Positions 8,795 through 17,831 of a DNA stretch of 64,000 bases are shown in pieces; the stretch's first letter is position 1; every line of letters begins with the position of its first letter. Below the pieces are notes generated by a model, which saw only the letters and a list, made by a program, of their open reading frames with translations, ran no database searches and was not told where the DNA came from. The stretch lies in NCBI GenBank assembly GCA_945920215.1, contig CAMEJM010000004.1:1-64000 (forward strand), written 5' to 3'. Origin of the DNA: an uncultured bacterium (lineage in GTDB: Bacteria; Bacillota; Clostridia; Oscillospirales; CAG-272). Both the position numbers and the translations under genes were made by a program.

Positions 8795-8889
8795 GGTATA
8801 AAAGCTGCTGAAAAAACTTGATGCGGCGCTTTGTATTCCCTGCTCGGCATTGACATTCTGACGAATCTGTGCTAAAATTGTCAGGCAAA

Positions 8890-8918
8890 TGAAAAAGAGC
8901 AATCGGCGATTGCTCTTT
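8890..8918 (-). terminator. Intrinsic terminator of ackA
   Basis: An 11-bp perfect stem (8894-8904 with 8908-8918) has a 3-nt loop, and on the minus strand the 3' arm runs into a five-T tract. It lies directly after the ackA stop codon. Confidence 0.85.
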
Positions 8919-8924
8919 GCATAT

Positions 8925-10133
8925 TTATTTGCGGTATTTTGCGGCGATTTCAGCGGTGTCGCGTGCGATTTCCAGTTCCTCGTTGGTAGGTATCAAATAT
9001 ACCTTAACGCGGGAAGCGGGTTTGGAGAGGCAGGTGACAGGCGCGGGCCGCTTGACAGCGTTGTTGACCTCTTTATCAAAGTCAACGCCGAGAAATTCAA
9101 GACCCTCCACCGATTTTTCGCGGATGGGCGCCTGATTCTCGCCGATACCGGCTGTAAATACAATGGCGTCAAGCCCGCCCATGGCGGCGGCGTAAGCGCC
9201 GATGTATTTCTTGATCTGATAGCACAGCGTGTTGATCGCAACCGTCGCTCTTTCATCGCCCTGCTCAATCGCGGCGCACAGATCGCGGCAGTCTCCCATT
9301 CCCGCAATCCCCGTCAAACCGCTCTTTCGATTCAGCATGGCGTCCATTTCGCGGGGGGTCATATGCTCCTTATCCATCAGATAAAGCACAGCAGCAGGGT
9401 CAATAGAACCGCAACGTGTGCTCATGACAAGACCGTCAAGCGATGTGAAACCCATGGAAGTATCCAGAACCTTTCCGTCTTTGACAGCGGCAATAGAAGA
9501 CCCTCCCCCAAGGTGGCAGGTCACAATTTTCGTGCCTTCTGCCTTTCCGCCGAGCAGCCTGATCATTTCCGCACTCACATAGCGGTGTGAGGTGCCGTGA
9601 AATCCGTACTTGCGGATGCTGTACTTCTCGGCAAGTTCCGCCGGAATCGGATACGTGTATGCTTCGGGGGGCATGGTATGGTGAAACGCCGTATCGAACA
9701 CAAGCACCTGCGGCACGCCGGGGATTGCGGCGATGCACGCCTCCAAGCCCATGATGGCACCGGGAATATGGAGCGGATCGATTTCACGGCATTTTTCAAG
9801 TTCATTCATCACGTACTCGTTGACAGCCACCGATTCGGAAAGGTTGGGACCGCCGTGTACAATACGGTGACCGACAGCGCCGATTTCGCTCAGATCACTG
9901 ATACAACCGTACACCGGATCAATCAGCAGTTTCACCACTAAAGCGGCGGCGTCGGCATGACTGTCGAGACGAACGTCCTTCGCATACGGCTCTTTTCCGG
10001 GCACCTTGTGCTCTACTCTGCCGCCGTCGCCGATTCTCTCACAGTTTCCTTTTGCCATCATACTGTAATCGGCAGCGTCAAATAACTGGTATTTCAGTGT
10101 TGTGCTGCCTGCATTGACAACCAAGATTTTCAT
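8925..10133 (-). CDS. ackA: Acetate kinase
   Basis: Interconverts acetate plus ATP with acetyl-phosphate plus ADP; in fermenters it yields ATP from acetyl-phosphate. Both ASKHA-family signatures are present: the N-terminal NAGSTTLKYQLF (phosphate-1) and the internal FHGTSHRYVS, plus HLGGGSSIAA and FTAGIGEN. Length of 402 aa is typical. The usual partner pta is not adjacent. Instead the gene is divergent from tmcAL, whose enzyme consumes acetate. AGAGGAG precedes the ATG, and the gene has its own promoter and terminator, so it is monocistronic. Confidence 0.97.
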   Translation of the reverse strand: MKILVVNAGSTTLKYQLFDAADYSMMAKGNCERIGDGGRVEHKVPGKEPYAKDVRLDSHADAAALVVKLLIDPVYGCISDLSEIGAVGHRIVHGGPNLSESVAVNEYVMNELEKCREIDPLHIPGAIMGLEACIAAIPGVPQVLVFDTAFHHTMPPEAYTYPIPAELAEKYSIRKYGFHGTSHRYVSAEMIRLLGGKAEGTKIVTCHLGGGSSIAAVKDGKVLDTSMGFTSLDGLVMSTRCGSIDPAAVLYLMDKEHMTPREMDAMLNRKSGLTGIAGMGDCRDLCAAIEQGDERATVAINTLCYQIKKYIGAYAAAMGGLDAIVFTAGIGENQAPIREKSVEGLEFLGVDFDKEVNNAVKRPAPVTCLSKPASRVKVYLIPTNEELEIARDTAEIAAKYRK

Positions 10134-10165
10134 ACATATACTCCTCTTTGTTTCATGACGTCATT

Positions 10166-10194
10166 ATTATATATCACGTGAGGAGATTTTGCAA
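10166..10194 (-). promoter_or_regulatory. Promoter of ackA
   Basis: -35 TTGCAA (10189-10194), a 17-nt spacer and a perfect -10 TATAAT (10166-10171) lie on the minus strand, within the 87-bp divergent region shared with tmcAL. Confidence 0.7.
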
Positions 10195-10220
10195 GAAAAA
10201 ACAAAAGGAGCAACACCGGT

Positions 10221-11438
10221 TTGAAAACTGCCGCTGTGATTTGTGAACTGAATCCGCCCCACAGCGGTCATGCTTACCTGTTCCGCAGAATCCGGGAACA
10301 AATCGGTTTCGATACCGCCATCATTGCCATCATGGGCGGCAGCTATATGCAGCGCGGCGACGTTGCGGTATGCGACGCTTATGCAAGAGCGCGCATGGCG
10401 CTGTCCATCGGTGCCAATCTTGTGCTGGAGCTTCCGTTCCCCTATTCCATGTGTACCGCACAGCGCTATGCGGACGCCGGAGTGGCAATTGCAAACGCGC
10501 TCGGCTGTGTGGATTACCTCTGCTTCGGAAGCGAAAGCGGCGACATCGAACAGCTGACGCGTATATCCCTTGCCTGCTCCGGTGAAGCCGTGTCCCGCCG
10601 CATAGAAGAAATGCGCTCAATAAACCGTTACCGCTCGTTCAGTTTTGCCGAGCTGCGTACCATGGCTTTGGCACAGGAGTTGAACCCAATTGACGCAGAA
10701 GCGGCGAAACGCCCGAATAATATTCTGGCGATTGAATATCTGAATGCCTTGCGTACGCAAAGTTCAACTATCACGCCGTTCACAGTCACACGCCGCGGTG
10801 CGTACCATGCAGATACTTTTACCGCAGACGGTTTTCCCTCTGCTTCCGCAATTCGCAAACTTATTTCAGAGCAGAAATTCAATGAGATAAGCAAGCATCT
10901 GACTAAAGAAGCGACGGCGCTTCTTGCAAAAGAAGTGGAAACGGGTCATTGCCCCGCTGATCTGAACAGATTGTCCGCAGCCGTTATTACCAAACTGTCA
11001 GCCACGTCGCAAGACGCGCCTCTGACAGCCGAAATCGATGCCTCCCTCGCCAGGCGCCTACGCGCTGCGCTGAAAGAGGCAGCCACACTCCAAGAGTTGA
11101 TTACGCTTACCAAAGCCAAACATTATACCGACGCGCACATTCGCCGTGCTCTGCTCTTTGCCTATTTCGGTGTTACCTCCTCCGATATTCGCGAAGTGCC
11201 GGCGTTCACACGCCTGTTAGCGGCGGACTCCATCGGTTGTGAGCGGCTGAAGATAATCAAAAAAACAGCATGGATACCAATCCTGACAAAGACGGCGGAT
11301 TTTCGCACGCTCCCAACGGAAGCGGCGCGCCGCCAAGCGGAATTTGCCGCTTTTGCGGAGTCTGTGTATTATCAGACACTCCCAAAACCGCAATCCGCGG
11401 CGGATGTTTTTCGAAAAACGCCATTTGTCAGGAAATAA
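10221..11438 (+). CDS. tmcAL: tRNA(Met) cytidine acetate ligase
   Basis: TmcAL (formerly YlbM) activates acetate with ATP to acetyl-AMP and acetylates C34 in the anticodon of elongator tRNA-Met, preventing misreading of AUA. The N-terminal HxGH nucleotidyltransferase motif is visible in CELNPPHSGHAYLF, followed by IMGGSYMQRGD and LELPFPYSMCTAQRYA. Length of 405 aa matches the family. The start is a TTG codon with AAAGGAG 11 nt upstream; no in-frame ATG lies nearby. It is divergent from ackA, the acetate-handling enzyme, which may reflect shared substrate. Confidence 0.93.
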   Translation: MKTAAVICELNPPHSGHAYLFRRIREQIGFDTAIIAIMGGSYMQRGDVAVCDAYARARMALSIGANLVLELPFPYSMCTAQRYADAGVAIANALGCVDYLCFGSESGDIEQLTRISLACSGEAVSRRIEEMRSINRYRSFSFAELRTMALAQELNPIDAEAAKRPNNILAIEYLNALRTQSSTITPFTVTRRGAYHADTFTADGFPSASAIRKLISEQKFNEISKHLTKEATALLAKEVETGHCPADLNRLSAAVITKLSATSQDAPLTAEIDASLARRLRAALKEAATLQELITLTKAKHYTDAHIRRALLFAYFGVTSSDIREVPAFTRLLAADSIGCERLKIIKKTAWIPILTKTADFRTLPTEAARRQAEFAAFAESVYYQTLPKPQSAADVFRKTPFVRK

Positions 11439-11496
11439 AGCAGAATTGCTTACTTTGTGCCGTCATCTTCATTCGCGACGAGTCTTGTCGATTGCA

Positions 11497-11525
11497 TTGA
11501 CAACGAAACGCCCCGCGGGTATGAT
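11497..11525 (+). promoter_or_regulatory. Promoter of the 95-aa gene and DUF3048 lipoprotein
   Basis: A perfect -35 TTGACA (11497-11502), a 17-nt spacer and -10 TATGAT (11520-11525) lie between tmcAL and the next gene. The predicted start of transcription is about 45 nt before the ATG at 11580. Confidence 0.8.
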
Positions 11526-11579
11526 GGTTCACAGCAAGACAAGCTGCCGAATCAAATCTATGCACGAAAGGAGAGAAAC

Positions 11580-11867
11580 ATGATTACTGCAAACGGAATC
11601 CAAGGAAAGTATTTGGAGTATCAGGGCAGACCCCTCGTCCGCAAGGGCGATGAAATTTACCTGGGCGACCTGTCCGAGAAAGGATATCTTTTCATGTCCA
11701 TTATGGCAAAGGAGACGAAGCTCGGCGTAGAGATTCCCTCCCTGATCCTGGTTCAGGTATATGACACAAAGGAAAAGAAGCCCGTGAAAGACATGCAGAA
11801 GATGGTAAAAACCTTGGCAGAGGCTTTTGAATTCGGCACAGCATGGCTTAATCGCTATAACCGCTAA
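11580..11867 (+). CDS. Uncharacterised 95-aa protein
   Basis: I do not recognise this family. The 95-aa soluble product has a beta-rich N-terminal half (GKYLEYQGRPLVRKGDEIYLGD), then a hydrophobic strand (YLFMSIMA) and a C-terminal amphipathic helix ending TAWLNRYNR. There is no signal peptide, no TM segment and no Cys. GAAAGGAG precedes the ATG with good spacing, and a strong promoter lies upstream, so it is a real expressed gene. It is followed after 28 nt by a DUF3048 lipoprotein with its own strong ribosome-binding site, so the two are probably co-transcribed. Confidence 0.8.
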   Translation: MITANGIQGKYLEYQGRPLVRKGDEIYLGDLSEKGYLFMSIMAKETKLGVEIPSLILVQVYDTKEKKPVKDMQKMVKTLAEAFEFGTAWLNRYNR

Positions 11868-11895
11868 ATTCAAACGCATCAGGAGGTAACCTTTT

Positions 11896-13032
11896 TTGAA
11901 ATCCCGTAAATACCCTGCCTTTGTAAAGCCGGCGATAATTGCTTTGATTTGTATCATGCTGATTATCGCCGCTACCCTGACAGGCTGCCAACTCTCATCC
12001 ATCGCAAGCAGAAACAAAGCCGCCACCCCTCCGCAGGAGTCGAACGGCGAGACGGATCTCAACAAAGATGTTCAAAATGAAAAGAATGACCCTCAACCAA
12101 CGCCTCCGGCGCCGGTCGTTCTGTATAACGTGTTAACAGGTCTTGAAACAACAAGTGAACTTGCTGATTTAAGACCTGTTGCTGTTTGTATTGAGAACAC
12201 GGCATATTCCTTGCCTCAATACGGTCTGGGCAGCGCGCAGATCCTTTTTGAAGCGCCTCTTGAAAACGGCAGCACACGTTTGATGATGCTGACAACGGAC
12301 TATACGCAGGTAACGACCATCGGACCTGTCAGTTCCACCCGTTCCTACCTTTTGGAGCTGGGTGCCGCTTTCAATGCAATTCAATGCTTCAACGGCACTG
12401 ACGGCACTGTTTCGGATGATATTCTTGCAAGCTTTGACACGCTTGACTCCGCGTCCGGCGCACTTGCAGGGATTTACTATACCGACCCCACCAGATTCTC
12501 CGCTAAGAATCTGATGACAAACGGTATTCTTCTTGACGCGGGTATCCGCCGTGCGGAGCTGAATGCCAAGAACAACGGCACCGCTATGCCCTATACATTT
12601 GTAAACGCAGGCAGCGTGACGGTTCCCGGTGGCGGAGAAGCCAAGAGCGTGTCCATCCGTTATTCGGATGCCTTGAATGTTGTATATACATATGACCAGG
12701 CAAGCGGCAAATATATGCGTTCCCAGTACGGAGAAGCACACCTTGACGGAAACACGGGTAAACAGATCGGTTTTGATAACCTGATCGTTCTTCACTCCTC
12801 TGCAATTACCTACGACCGCGAGGACGGGAGAAGCCTTGACCTTGTCATCGAAGACGGCGGCAGCGGCTACTACGCTTCCCACGGCGGTTACGAATCCATT
12901 ACATGGGAACGCGCCGAAGACGGCACGCTCTCCTTCTTTGACGCCGAAGGCAAAGCGCTGGACATCAACCGTGGTACCACTTATATCGGCATGGTCCCCG
13001 CAGGTTCCATGAGCAACGTGGTTATCCGCTGA
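11896..13032 (+). CDS. DUF3048 (YerB-like) lipoprotein
   Basis: Predicted membrane-anchored extracytoplasmic lipoprotein: a basic N-terminus, a hydrophobic segment (residues about 10-29) and a lipobox LTGC with Cys31 as the lipidation site. A low-complexity Pro/Asn/Glu linker follows. The DUF3048 N-terminal domain comes next (RPVAVCIENTAYSLPQYGLGSAQILFE, then GPVSSTRSYLLEL), and the C-terminal DUF3048 domain ends near NRGTTYIGMVP. The start is TTG, nine bases after AGGAGG. The molecular role of YerB-type proteins is unknown to me. It is probably co-transcribed with the 95-aa gene and ends at a strong terminator. Confidence 0.88.
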   Translation: MKSRKYPAFVKPAIIALICIMLIIAATLTGCQLSSIASRNKAATPPQESNGETDLNKDVQNEKNDPQPTPPAPVVLYNVLTGLETTSELADLRPVAVCIENTAYSLPQYGLGSAQILFEAPLENGSTRLMMLTTDYTQVTTIGPVSSTRSYLLELGAAFNAIQCFNGTDGTVSDDILASFDTLDSASGALAGIYYTDPTRFSAKNLMTNGILLDAGIRRAELNAKNNGTAMPYTFVNAGSVTVPGGGEAKSVSIRYSDALNVVYTYDQASGKYMRSQYGEAHLDGNTGKQIGFDNLIVLHSSAITYDREDGRSLDLVIEDGGSGYYASHGGYESITWERAEDGTLSFFDAEGKALDINRGTTYIGMVPAGSMSNVVIR

Positions 13033-13046
13033 TTTCAATCAAATAC

Positions 13047-13079
13047 AAAACGGTCTTTCTTTTGGGAAAGACCGTTTTT
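13047..13079 (+). terminator. Intrinsic terminator of the DUF3048 operon
   Basis: A 13-bp perfect stem (13047-13059 with 13066-13078) ends in a five-T run on the plus strand. The A-run on its left side may also let it act weakly on the minus strand, where the M16C gene ends at 13124. Confidence 0.9.
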
Positions 13080-13123
13080 CAATCAAAAATTTGTTTTACA
13101 TAAACAGCATTACTACCGCTTTT

Positions 13124-16018
13124 TTATTCAATCGAATCGAATAGCGCTTTGTCGGATTGGAGTTTATCGGCGGCGCCCACCGTGCAGAGTGACGCGTCTT
13201 TCAAAGCAACCTCCAAAGGCTCTGCAAATGCACAAATATCAGCAGCGGTCGTTGCAAGCACACCGTCACGTATGGACTGACGGTATGCCGGATTGTCACT
13301 GCCGTCAAACGCCTGCATATCGCACATGAATGCTTCTTGGTTCGGGCGCAAGGGTGTATCGAGGGTTGAGAAAACGCCAATCACGTATTTCGTCATTTCC
13401 GAGGGGTCTGCCTCGAAAGTTCTCAAATAGTCGACAGAGCCGCGGAAAGCGTCATAGGTACGTGCCACGTGCGGGTCGCGGTACGAAGAAAACAGAATGT
13501 TCCCGAGTTCATCGAATTTGGCGGAAACACCGTATGCGCCGCCGCGCATACGCACGCGATTCCAAAGATAATCCAGCGTCAGAATTCTTCCCAACACCAG
13601 CATTTGTCCGCTGTAAGTCAGCCCTGCTCTGCGATAATCACCCACCATTGAGTCAAAGACCACGCTGGCGGGTATGGTGATTCCGGTCGCGCTTCTGCGC
13701 GCTTCAAACGCATCGGGCTTCCCTGTAGCGGCGGGCTGTGCCGGGAAAGAGAGCGGTTCTTTCTCATAAGAAGCAATCGTCTTTTCCTCGGCGGTCAGAG
13801 AAACCGTCACGGGTGCACTGCCGACAATCCGTTTCAAAAGTTCAGCGAGTTTGTCGGTAACTGTGTCGATCTGTTCATCAAGGTTTTTGCACAGTTTCTT
13901 AAGGAAATCAAGATACCCGCAACCGCGCGTCATGTCTTTGAAGCGGAACTCGCGTTTTACACTGCTTCCGCAGCGCAGGAGCGCATAGAGATTACCGCTC
14001 CATACGATATTGCTTTCACACTCGGAGCATTGACGGCGGATATGCTTTTTCAGTTCTTCAGAGTCAAATACCGTTTTCAGCAGTCCTTCCTCCATGAGCG
14101 CAACTGCATCTCTGTATCCCTTGTCAAGATACTTGCAACCGACGCGGAAAAGCTGATGGTATTCATCCGGATTTGCAATCGGCGAATAGCCCGACGCGCT
14201 CGCGAACAAATCCCCGGTCTTCAGCATCACCTGATTTTCAAAATCGAGGGCGCTCCTTTCGGATGTCCCCAAATGGAACAGGACGGAGCTCAGAAGCGAA
14301 AGGTACGGTAGTTCTTCTTCTGAAACCGAGTCGGCATTGTAGTACAAATTCAGATAAGAGATACCGTTGGTGGGCATCTGATAGAGACGGGTGGCCACTC
14401 CGCGACAGGTGCTGACAGTCACAGGCGTGACATGAATCTCCCGCTTCAGATCGCTCAGTTCAAGATGCGGCAGCATGGCGCGCGCTTGGGGCGAATCCTC
14501 TGTATTCTGGTATGCTTTCAGACGCTCCAGCTTCGCGGCGTTTTCTTCTAGTTCTGCCGCGCTCAGCGAAGTTTCGTACGCTTTCTGCCTTTCTTTTTCT
14601 GATTTAATTCTCTCTTTTGCCTTTGCTTTTGAGGGTTCCATAATCAGAGTGACCGCGTGGTTCGGCGATAGAAGGTGGGTGCGAATCAGGTTTTCAAAAT
14701 ACCCGTCCTGCATTTCCGCGCGGATTTCGGAGAGAATATTCGTGTTCAAAATCGCATCCACCGGGTCTCCGCCGTACAGCCAAGTATTCATCACTGCGGT
14801 AGCAAGAACAACGCCGGGAGAATTACCGAAATCAAGTTCGCGCAGGCGGAATTCATTGCGGTTGATTTGCGCTTCAAGAAGGTTCTTATCAATTCCTTTT
14901 TCTGCGAGTTCCTTAAGAGTATCGTTGATAACCGAAAGGAATTCGTCAACCCGCCCTGCGTCAGCTTTTTTCAGATAGAAAGCGACCGAAGCCTGCTGGA
15001 TGCCTCTGTCAACCCAAGCCGAGAATTCATCTCCCAGCCCCGCTTTGAGTACGGCGGCTTTCAAAGGCGCCTCGTTGGAGGCTGTCAGCGCCTCCAAAAG
15101 CATATCCATGCCCATCTGCGTTTTCAGGTCGGAATAATCGCATAAAAGCGTCGCACGCGCGACAAGCGTATTGCGTGTTTCCTCCTCATTTTCGGAAATC
15201 TCGTAGGTGGTACGCACTGTTTTATCGCCAAGAGGCTTTTGGTATGGGATATCAAAGCGAACGCCGCGGGCGGTATATCGGTTAAGATACTCCCTATCGA
15301 GGTATTCCAGCTTTTCGTCGATATCCATTTTTCCGTAGAGATAAATGTAACTGTTATCCGGGTGATAATAACGGGAATGCGTCTCAAGGAAATCCCGATA
15401 CGTCAGACGCGGAATCTCAACAGGATCGCCGCCTGCGGAGAAGCGGTAACAGTTATCGGGGAACATCTGTTCCTGAAGTGCCTGATACATCTGGCTGTCG
15501 GGAGAGGAATAACTGCCTTTCATCTCGTTGTATACAACGCCGCTGAAGCCACCTTCTTCCCCATCACTCGCCGGGGTGTAGTGCCACCCCTCTTGCATAA
15601 AGATCTCCTCGCAGGAATAAATGCGAGGGTGGAAGACAGCGTCGAGATAAACGCTCATCAGATTGACAAAATCCTTTTCATTTGTACTCGCAACGGGGTA
15701 CATGGTTTTGTCGGGATACGTCATCGCATTTAGGAAAGTCTGCAAAGAGCCTTTCAAAAGATCCACGAAAGGTTCGCGAAGCGGGTATTTTTCAGAGCCG
15801 CACAGGGTGGAATGCTCCAAAATATGAAATACACCCGTGCTGTTTTCGGGCAGAGTCTTAAAAGCAATCGAAAATGCTCTGTTCTCGTCCTCGTTTGCAA
15901 GCCAAAGCAAATCCGCGCCGCTCTTTTCATGGATAAATCGGTACGCCGTCAGATTCAACTCTTCTACGGGGCGAATAGCGGTCAAACGAAAGCCGTGATA
16001 CACTTCATTACATTTCAT
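13124..16018 (-). CDS. M16C (presequence-protease-like) zinc peptidase
   Basis: Insulinase-superfamily metallopeptidase of the M16C group, expected to form a clamshell chamber that degrades unfolded peptides. The inverted zinc motif HxxEH is H65-ILE-H69 from the chosen start, followed by the M16C-typical LREPFVDLLKGSLQTFLNA and YPDKTMYPVAS; the distal ligand Glu lies in VVYNEMKGS. Length is 964 aa, normal for M16C. The start at 16018 was chosen for its AAGGAGAG site ten bases upstream. The region around residues 480-520 is Lys/Glu-rich and probably helical. No signal peptide, so cytoplasmic. It follows the DUF1846 gene after 74 nt, probably in one operon. Confidence 0.92.
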   Translation of the reverse strand: MKCNEVYHGFRLTAIRPVEELNLTAYRFIHEKSGADLLWLANEDENRAFSIAFKTLPENSTGVFHILEHSTLCGSEKYPLREPFVDLLKGSLQTFLNAMTYPDKTMYPVASTNEKDFVNLMSVYLDAVFHPRIYSCEEIFMQEGWHYTPASDGEEGGFSGVVYNEMKGSYSSPDSQMYQALQEQMFPDNCYRFSAGGDPVEIPRLTYRDFLETHSRYYHPDNSYIYLYGKMDIDEKLEYLDREYLNRYTARGVRFDIPYQKPLGDKTVRTTYEISENEEETRNTLVARATLLCDYSDLKTQMGMDMLLEALTASNEAPLKAAVLKAGLGDEFSAWVDRGIQQASVAFYLKKADAGRVDEFLSVINDTLKELAEKGIDKNLLEAQINRNEFRLRELDFGNSPGVVLATAVMNTWLYGGDPVDAILNTNILSEIRAEMQDGYFENLIRTHLLSPNHAVTLIMEPSKAKAKERIKSEKERQKAYETSLSAAELEENAAKLERLKAYQNTEDSPQARAMLPHLELSDLKREIHVTPVTVSTCRGVATRLYQMPTNGISYLNLYYNADSVSEEELPYLSLLSSVLFHLGTSERSALDFENQVMLKTGDLFASASGYSPIANPDEYHQLFRVGCKYLDKGYRDAVALMEEGLLKTVFDSEELKKHIRRQCSECESNIVWSGNLYALLRCGSSVKREFRFKDMTRGCGYLDFLKKLCKNLDEQIDTVTDKLAELLKRIVGSAPVTVSLTAEEKTIASYEKEPLSFPAQPAATGKPDAFEARRSATGITIPASVVFDSMVGDYRRAGLTYSGQMLVLGRILTLDYLWNRVRMRGGAYGVSAKFDELGNILFSSYRDPHVARTYDAFRGSVDYLRTFEADPSEMTKYVIGVFSTLDTPLRPNQEAFMCDMQAFDGSDNPAYRQSIRDGVLATTAADICAFAEPLEVALKDASLCTVGAADKLQSDKALFDSIE

Positions 16019-16092
16019 ACAGAATACTCTCCTTGAAAAAGTGTCGTACAGGTGCAGTGTTGTCATCTGTCCGGCACTTCATTCTTTTTGAT

Positions 16093-17583
16093 TTAGTGAC
16101 GGTGATACAGCCGTTTACTTTGATACACCGGCTCACAGGTCAAATTGCAGCCGAGTTTTTTCAGCACGTTTTCGTCAACCTGCGAAAGAATGACGGTGGA
16201 ATGTACCTCGCTGCCGCGCAGGGCGTCAATCCGGTCAAGCGCCTCTTTTGCGTGAGGGTTTGTCAATGCGCTGATACTGAGGGCAATCAATACTTCGTCG
16301 GTGTGCAGGCGCGGATTACGGTTGCCGAGGTGCTCTACCTTCAGGGTCTGGACGGGAGCGATGATTTCCGGCGGAATCAACTGCACTTCATCGGGAATCC
16401 CCGCCAAGGCTTTCATCGCATTGAGCAACGCCGCAGAAGTCGCGCCGAGCAAAGGAGAGGTACGGCCTGTCACAATGGTACCGTCCGGCAACTCCCATGC
16501 GATGGCGGGCGCCCCTGTTTCTTCAGCGCGTTTGAGGGCAACGCCGATGGTCGGGCGGTCAGCGGTGGTAATGTCAGCTTTTTGCATTAAAAGCTTGATT
16601 TTCTCCGCTTCGCCGGAGTCACAGATTCCACGACGAATATCGCAAAGAACACGGTAATAACGGCGTATAATTTCATCTTTTGCCGCCGTGCGTGCGGCTT
16701 CATCATCGATGATACAATTCCCTGCCATATTTACGCCCATATCAGTCGGCGACTTGTAGGGACACTCTCCGCCGCTGACCATACGCAGCATTGCAGAGAC
16801 AACCGGAAAGATTTCAACGTCTCTGTTGTAGTTGACGGCAGTCACGCCGTATGCTTCGAGATGATACGGATCGATCATATTGACGTCGTTGAGGTCGGCG
16901 GTCGCTGCTTCATACGCAATGTTGACGGGATGTGAAAGCGGAATATTCCAAATGGGGAAGGTTTCAAACTTCGCATAACCCGCGCGGATTCCGCGTTTAT
17001 GTTCATGGTAAATCTGAGAAAGGCAGGTTGCCATCTTCCCCGACCCAGGTCCGGGTGCGGTAATCACAACAAGGCGGCGCGTTGTTTCGATGTATTCGTT
17101 TTTGCCGTAGCCCTCATCGCTGACGATTTTGGCAAGGTCAGTCGGATAACCGGCAATAGAATAATGACGGTATACCGGAATTCCCAGCGATTCCAAACGC
17201 TTTTTGAAAGCAATGGCGGATGGCTGCTCTGCAAAACGAGTCAGCACGACGCTACCGACATATAATCCGATTTCGCGAAATGCGTCAATGAGTCGCAGGG
17301 CGTCCTGGTCGTATGTAATACTGAGGTCTCCGCGCACCTTGTTTTTTTCAATATCCGCCGCATTGACAACAATGACGATTTCCGCCTCGTCTTTGATTTT
17401 ACTCAGCATCCGTACCTTACTGTCCGGAGCAAAACCGGGCAATACGCGGGATGCATGATAGTCGTCAAAGAGCTTTCCGCCGAATTCCAGATACAGTTTC
17501 CCGCCGAATTGCGCAATTCTTTCGCGGATATGCTCGGACTGCGTTCTGATATATTTGTCATTGTCAAAGCAAATTTTATACAT
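16093..17583 (-). CDS. DUF1846 domain-containing protein
   Basis: Member of the DUF1846 family, conserved in Firmicutes and without a firmly established function. Length is 496 aa, as usual for the family. The sequence begins with a Rossmann-like region (GGKLYLEFGGKLFDDYHA, with the signature ASRVLPGF). It contains a glycine-rich APGPGSGKMATC loop around residue 190 that resembles a phosphate-binding loop, and MGVNMAGNCIIDD further on. GAGGT precedes the ATG and a clear promoter lies upstream. The M16C peptidase gene follows on the same strand. Any catalytic role is inference. Confidence 0.9.
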   Translation of the reverse strand: MYKICFDNDKYIRTQSEHIRERIAQFGGKLYLEFGGKLFDDYHASRVLPGFAPDSKVRMLSKIKDEAEIVIVVNAADIEKNKVRGDLSITYDQDALRLIDAFREIGLYVGSVVLTRFAEQPSAIAFKKRLESLGIPVYRHYSIAGYPTDLAKIVSDEGYGKNEYIETTRRLVVITAPGPGSGKMATCLSQIYHEHKRGIRAGYAKFETFPIWNIPLSHPVNIAYEAATADLNDVNMIDPYHLEAYGVTAVNYNRDVEIFPVVSAMLRMVSGGECPYKSPTDMGVNMAGNCIIDDEAARTAAKDEIIRRYYRVLCDIRRGICDSGEAEKIKLLMQKADITTADRPTIGVALKRAEETGAPAIAWELPDGTIVTGRTSPLLGATSAALLNAMKALAGIPDEVQLIPPEIIAPVQTLKVEHLGNRNPRLHTDEVLIALSISALTNPHAKEALDRIDALRGSEVHSTVILSQVDENVLKKLGCNLTCEPVYQSKRLYHRH

Positions 17584-17617
17584 GACCTACCTCAATCCTA
17601 TTCATAATGCATGTAGC

Positions 17618-17647
17618 ATTATACCATTTCATCGCCACCAAAATCAA
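17618..17647 (-). promoter_or_regulatory. Promoter of DUF1846-M16C
   Basis: -35 TTGATT (17642-17647), an 18-nt spacer and a perfect -10 TATAAT (17618-17623) lie on the minus strand, about 35 nt before the DUF1846 start. Confidence 0.7.
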
Positions 17648-17758
17648 CCGCTTTCAGCACTTTTCGACGCTTTATCCAATTTAATGATACGAGATTGGGC
17701 AATGTGAAAAAACGCTCCCCCAAAAATCGCTTCGGGCATGAAAAACAAACTGCCGCTA

Positions 17759-17787
17759 TTGATTTTCCATGCTGTCTATGATAAAAT
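17759..17787 (+). promoter_or_regulatory. Promoter of the small lipoprotein gene pair
   Basis: -35 TTGATT (17759-17764), a 17-nt spacer and -10 TAAAAT (17782-17787) lie about 45 nt before the ATG at 17832. Confidence 0.65.
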
Positions 17788-17831
17788 GTTGCTATACAGT
17801 TATTCCAAGCCAAACAGAAAGGAGTCGGAAT

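Noticed and set aside
12169..13038. 289-codon open frame antisense to the DUF3048 lipoprotein
   Set aside because: The plus-strand frame has a lipobox, a DUF3048 domain, a ribosome-binding site and a terminator; the antisense frame has none of these.
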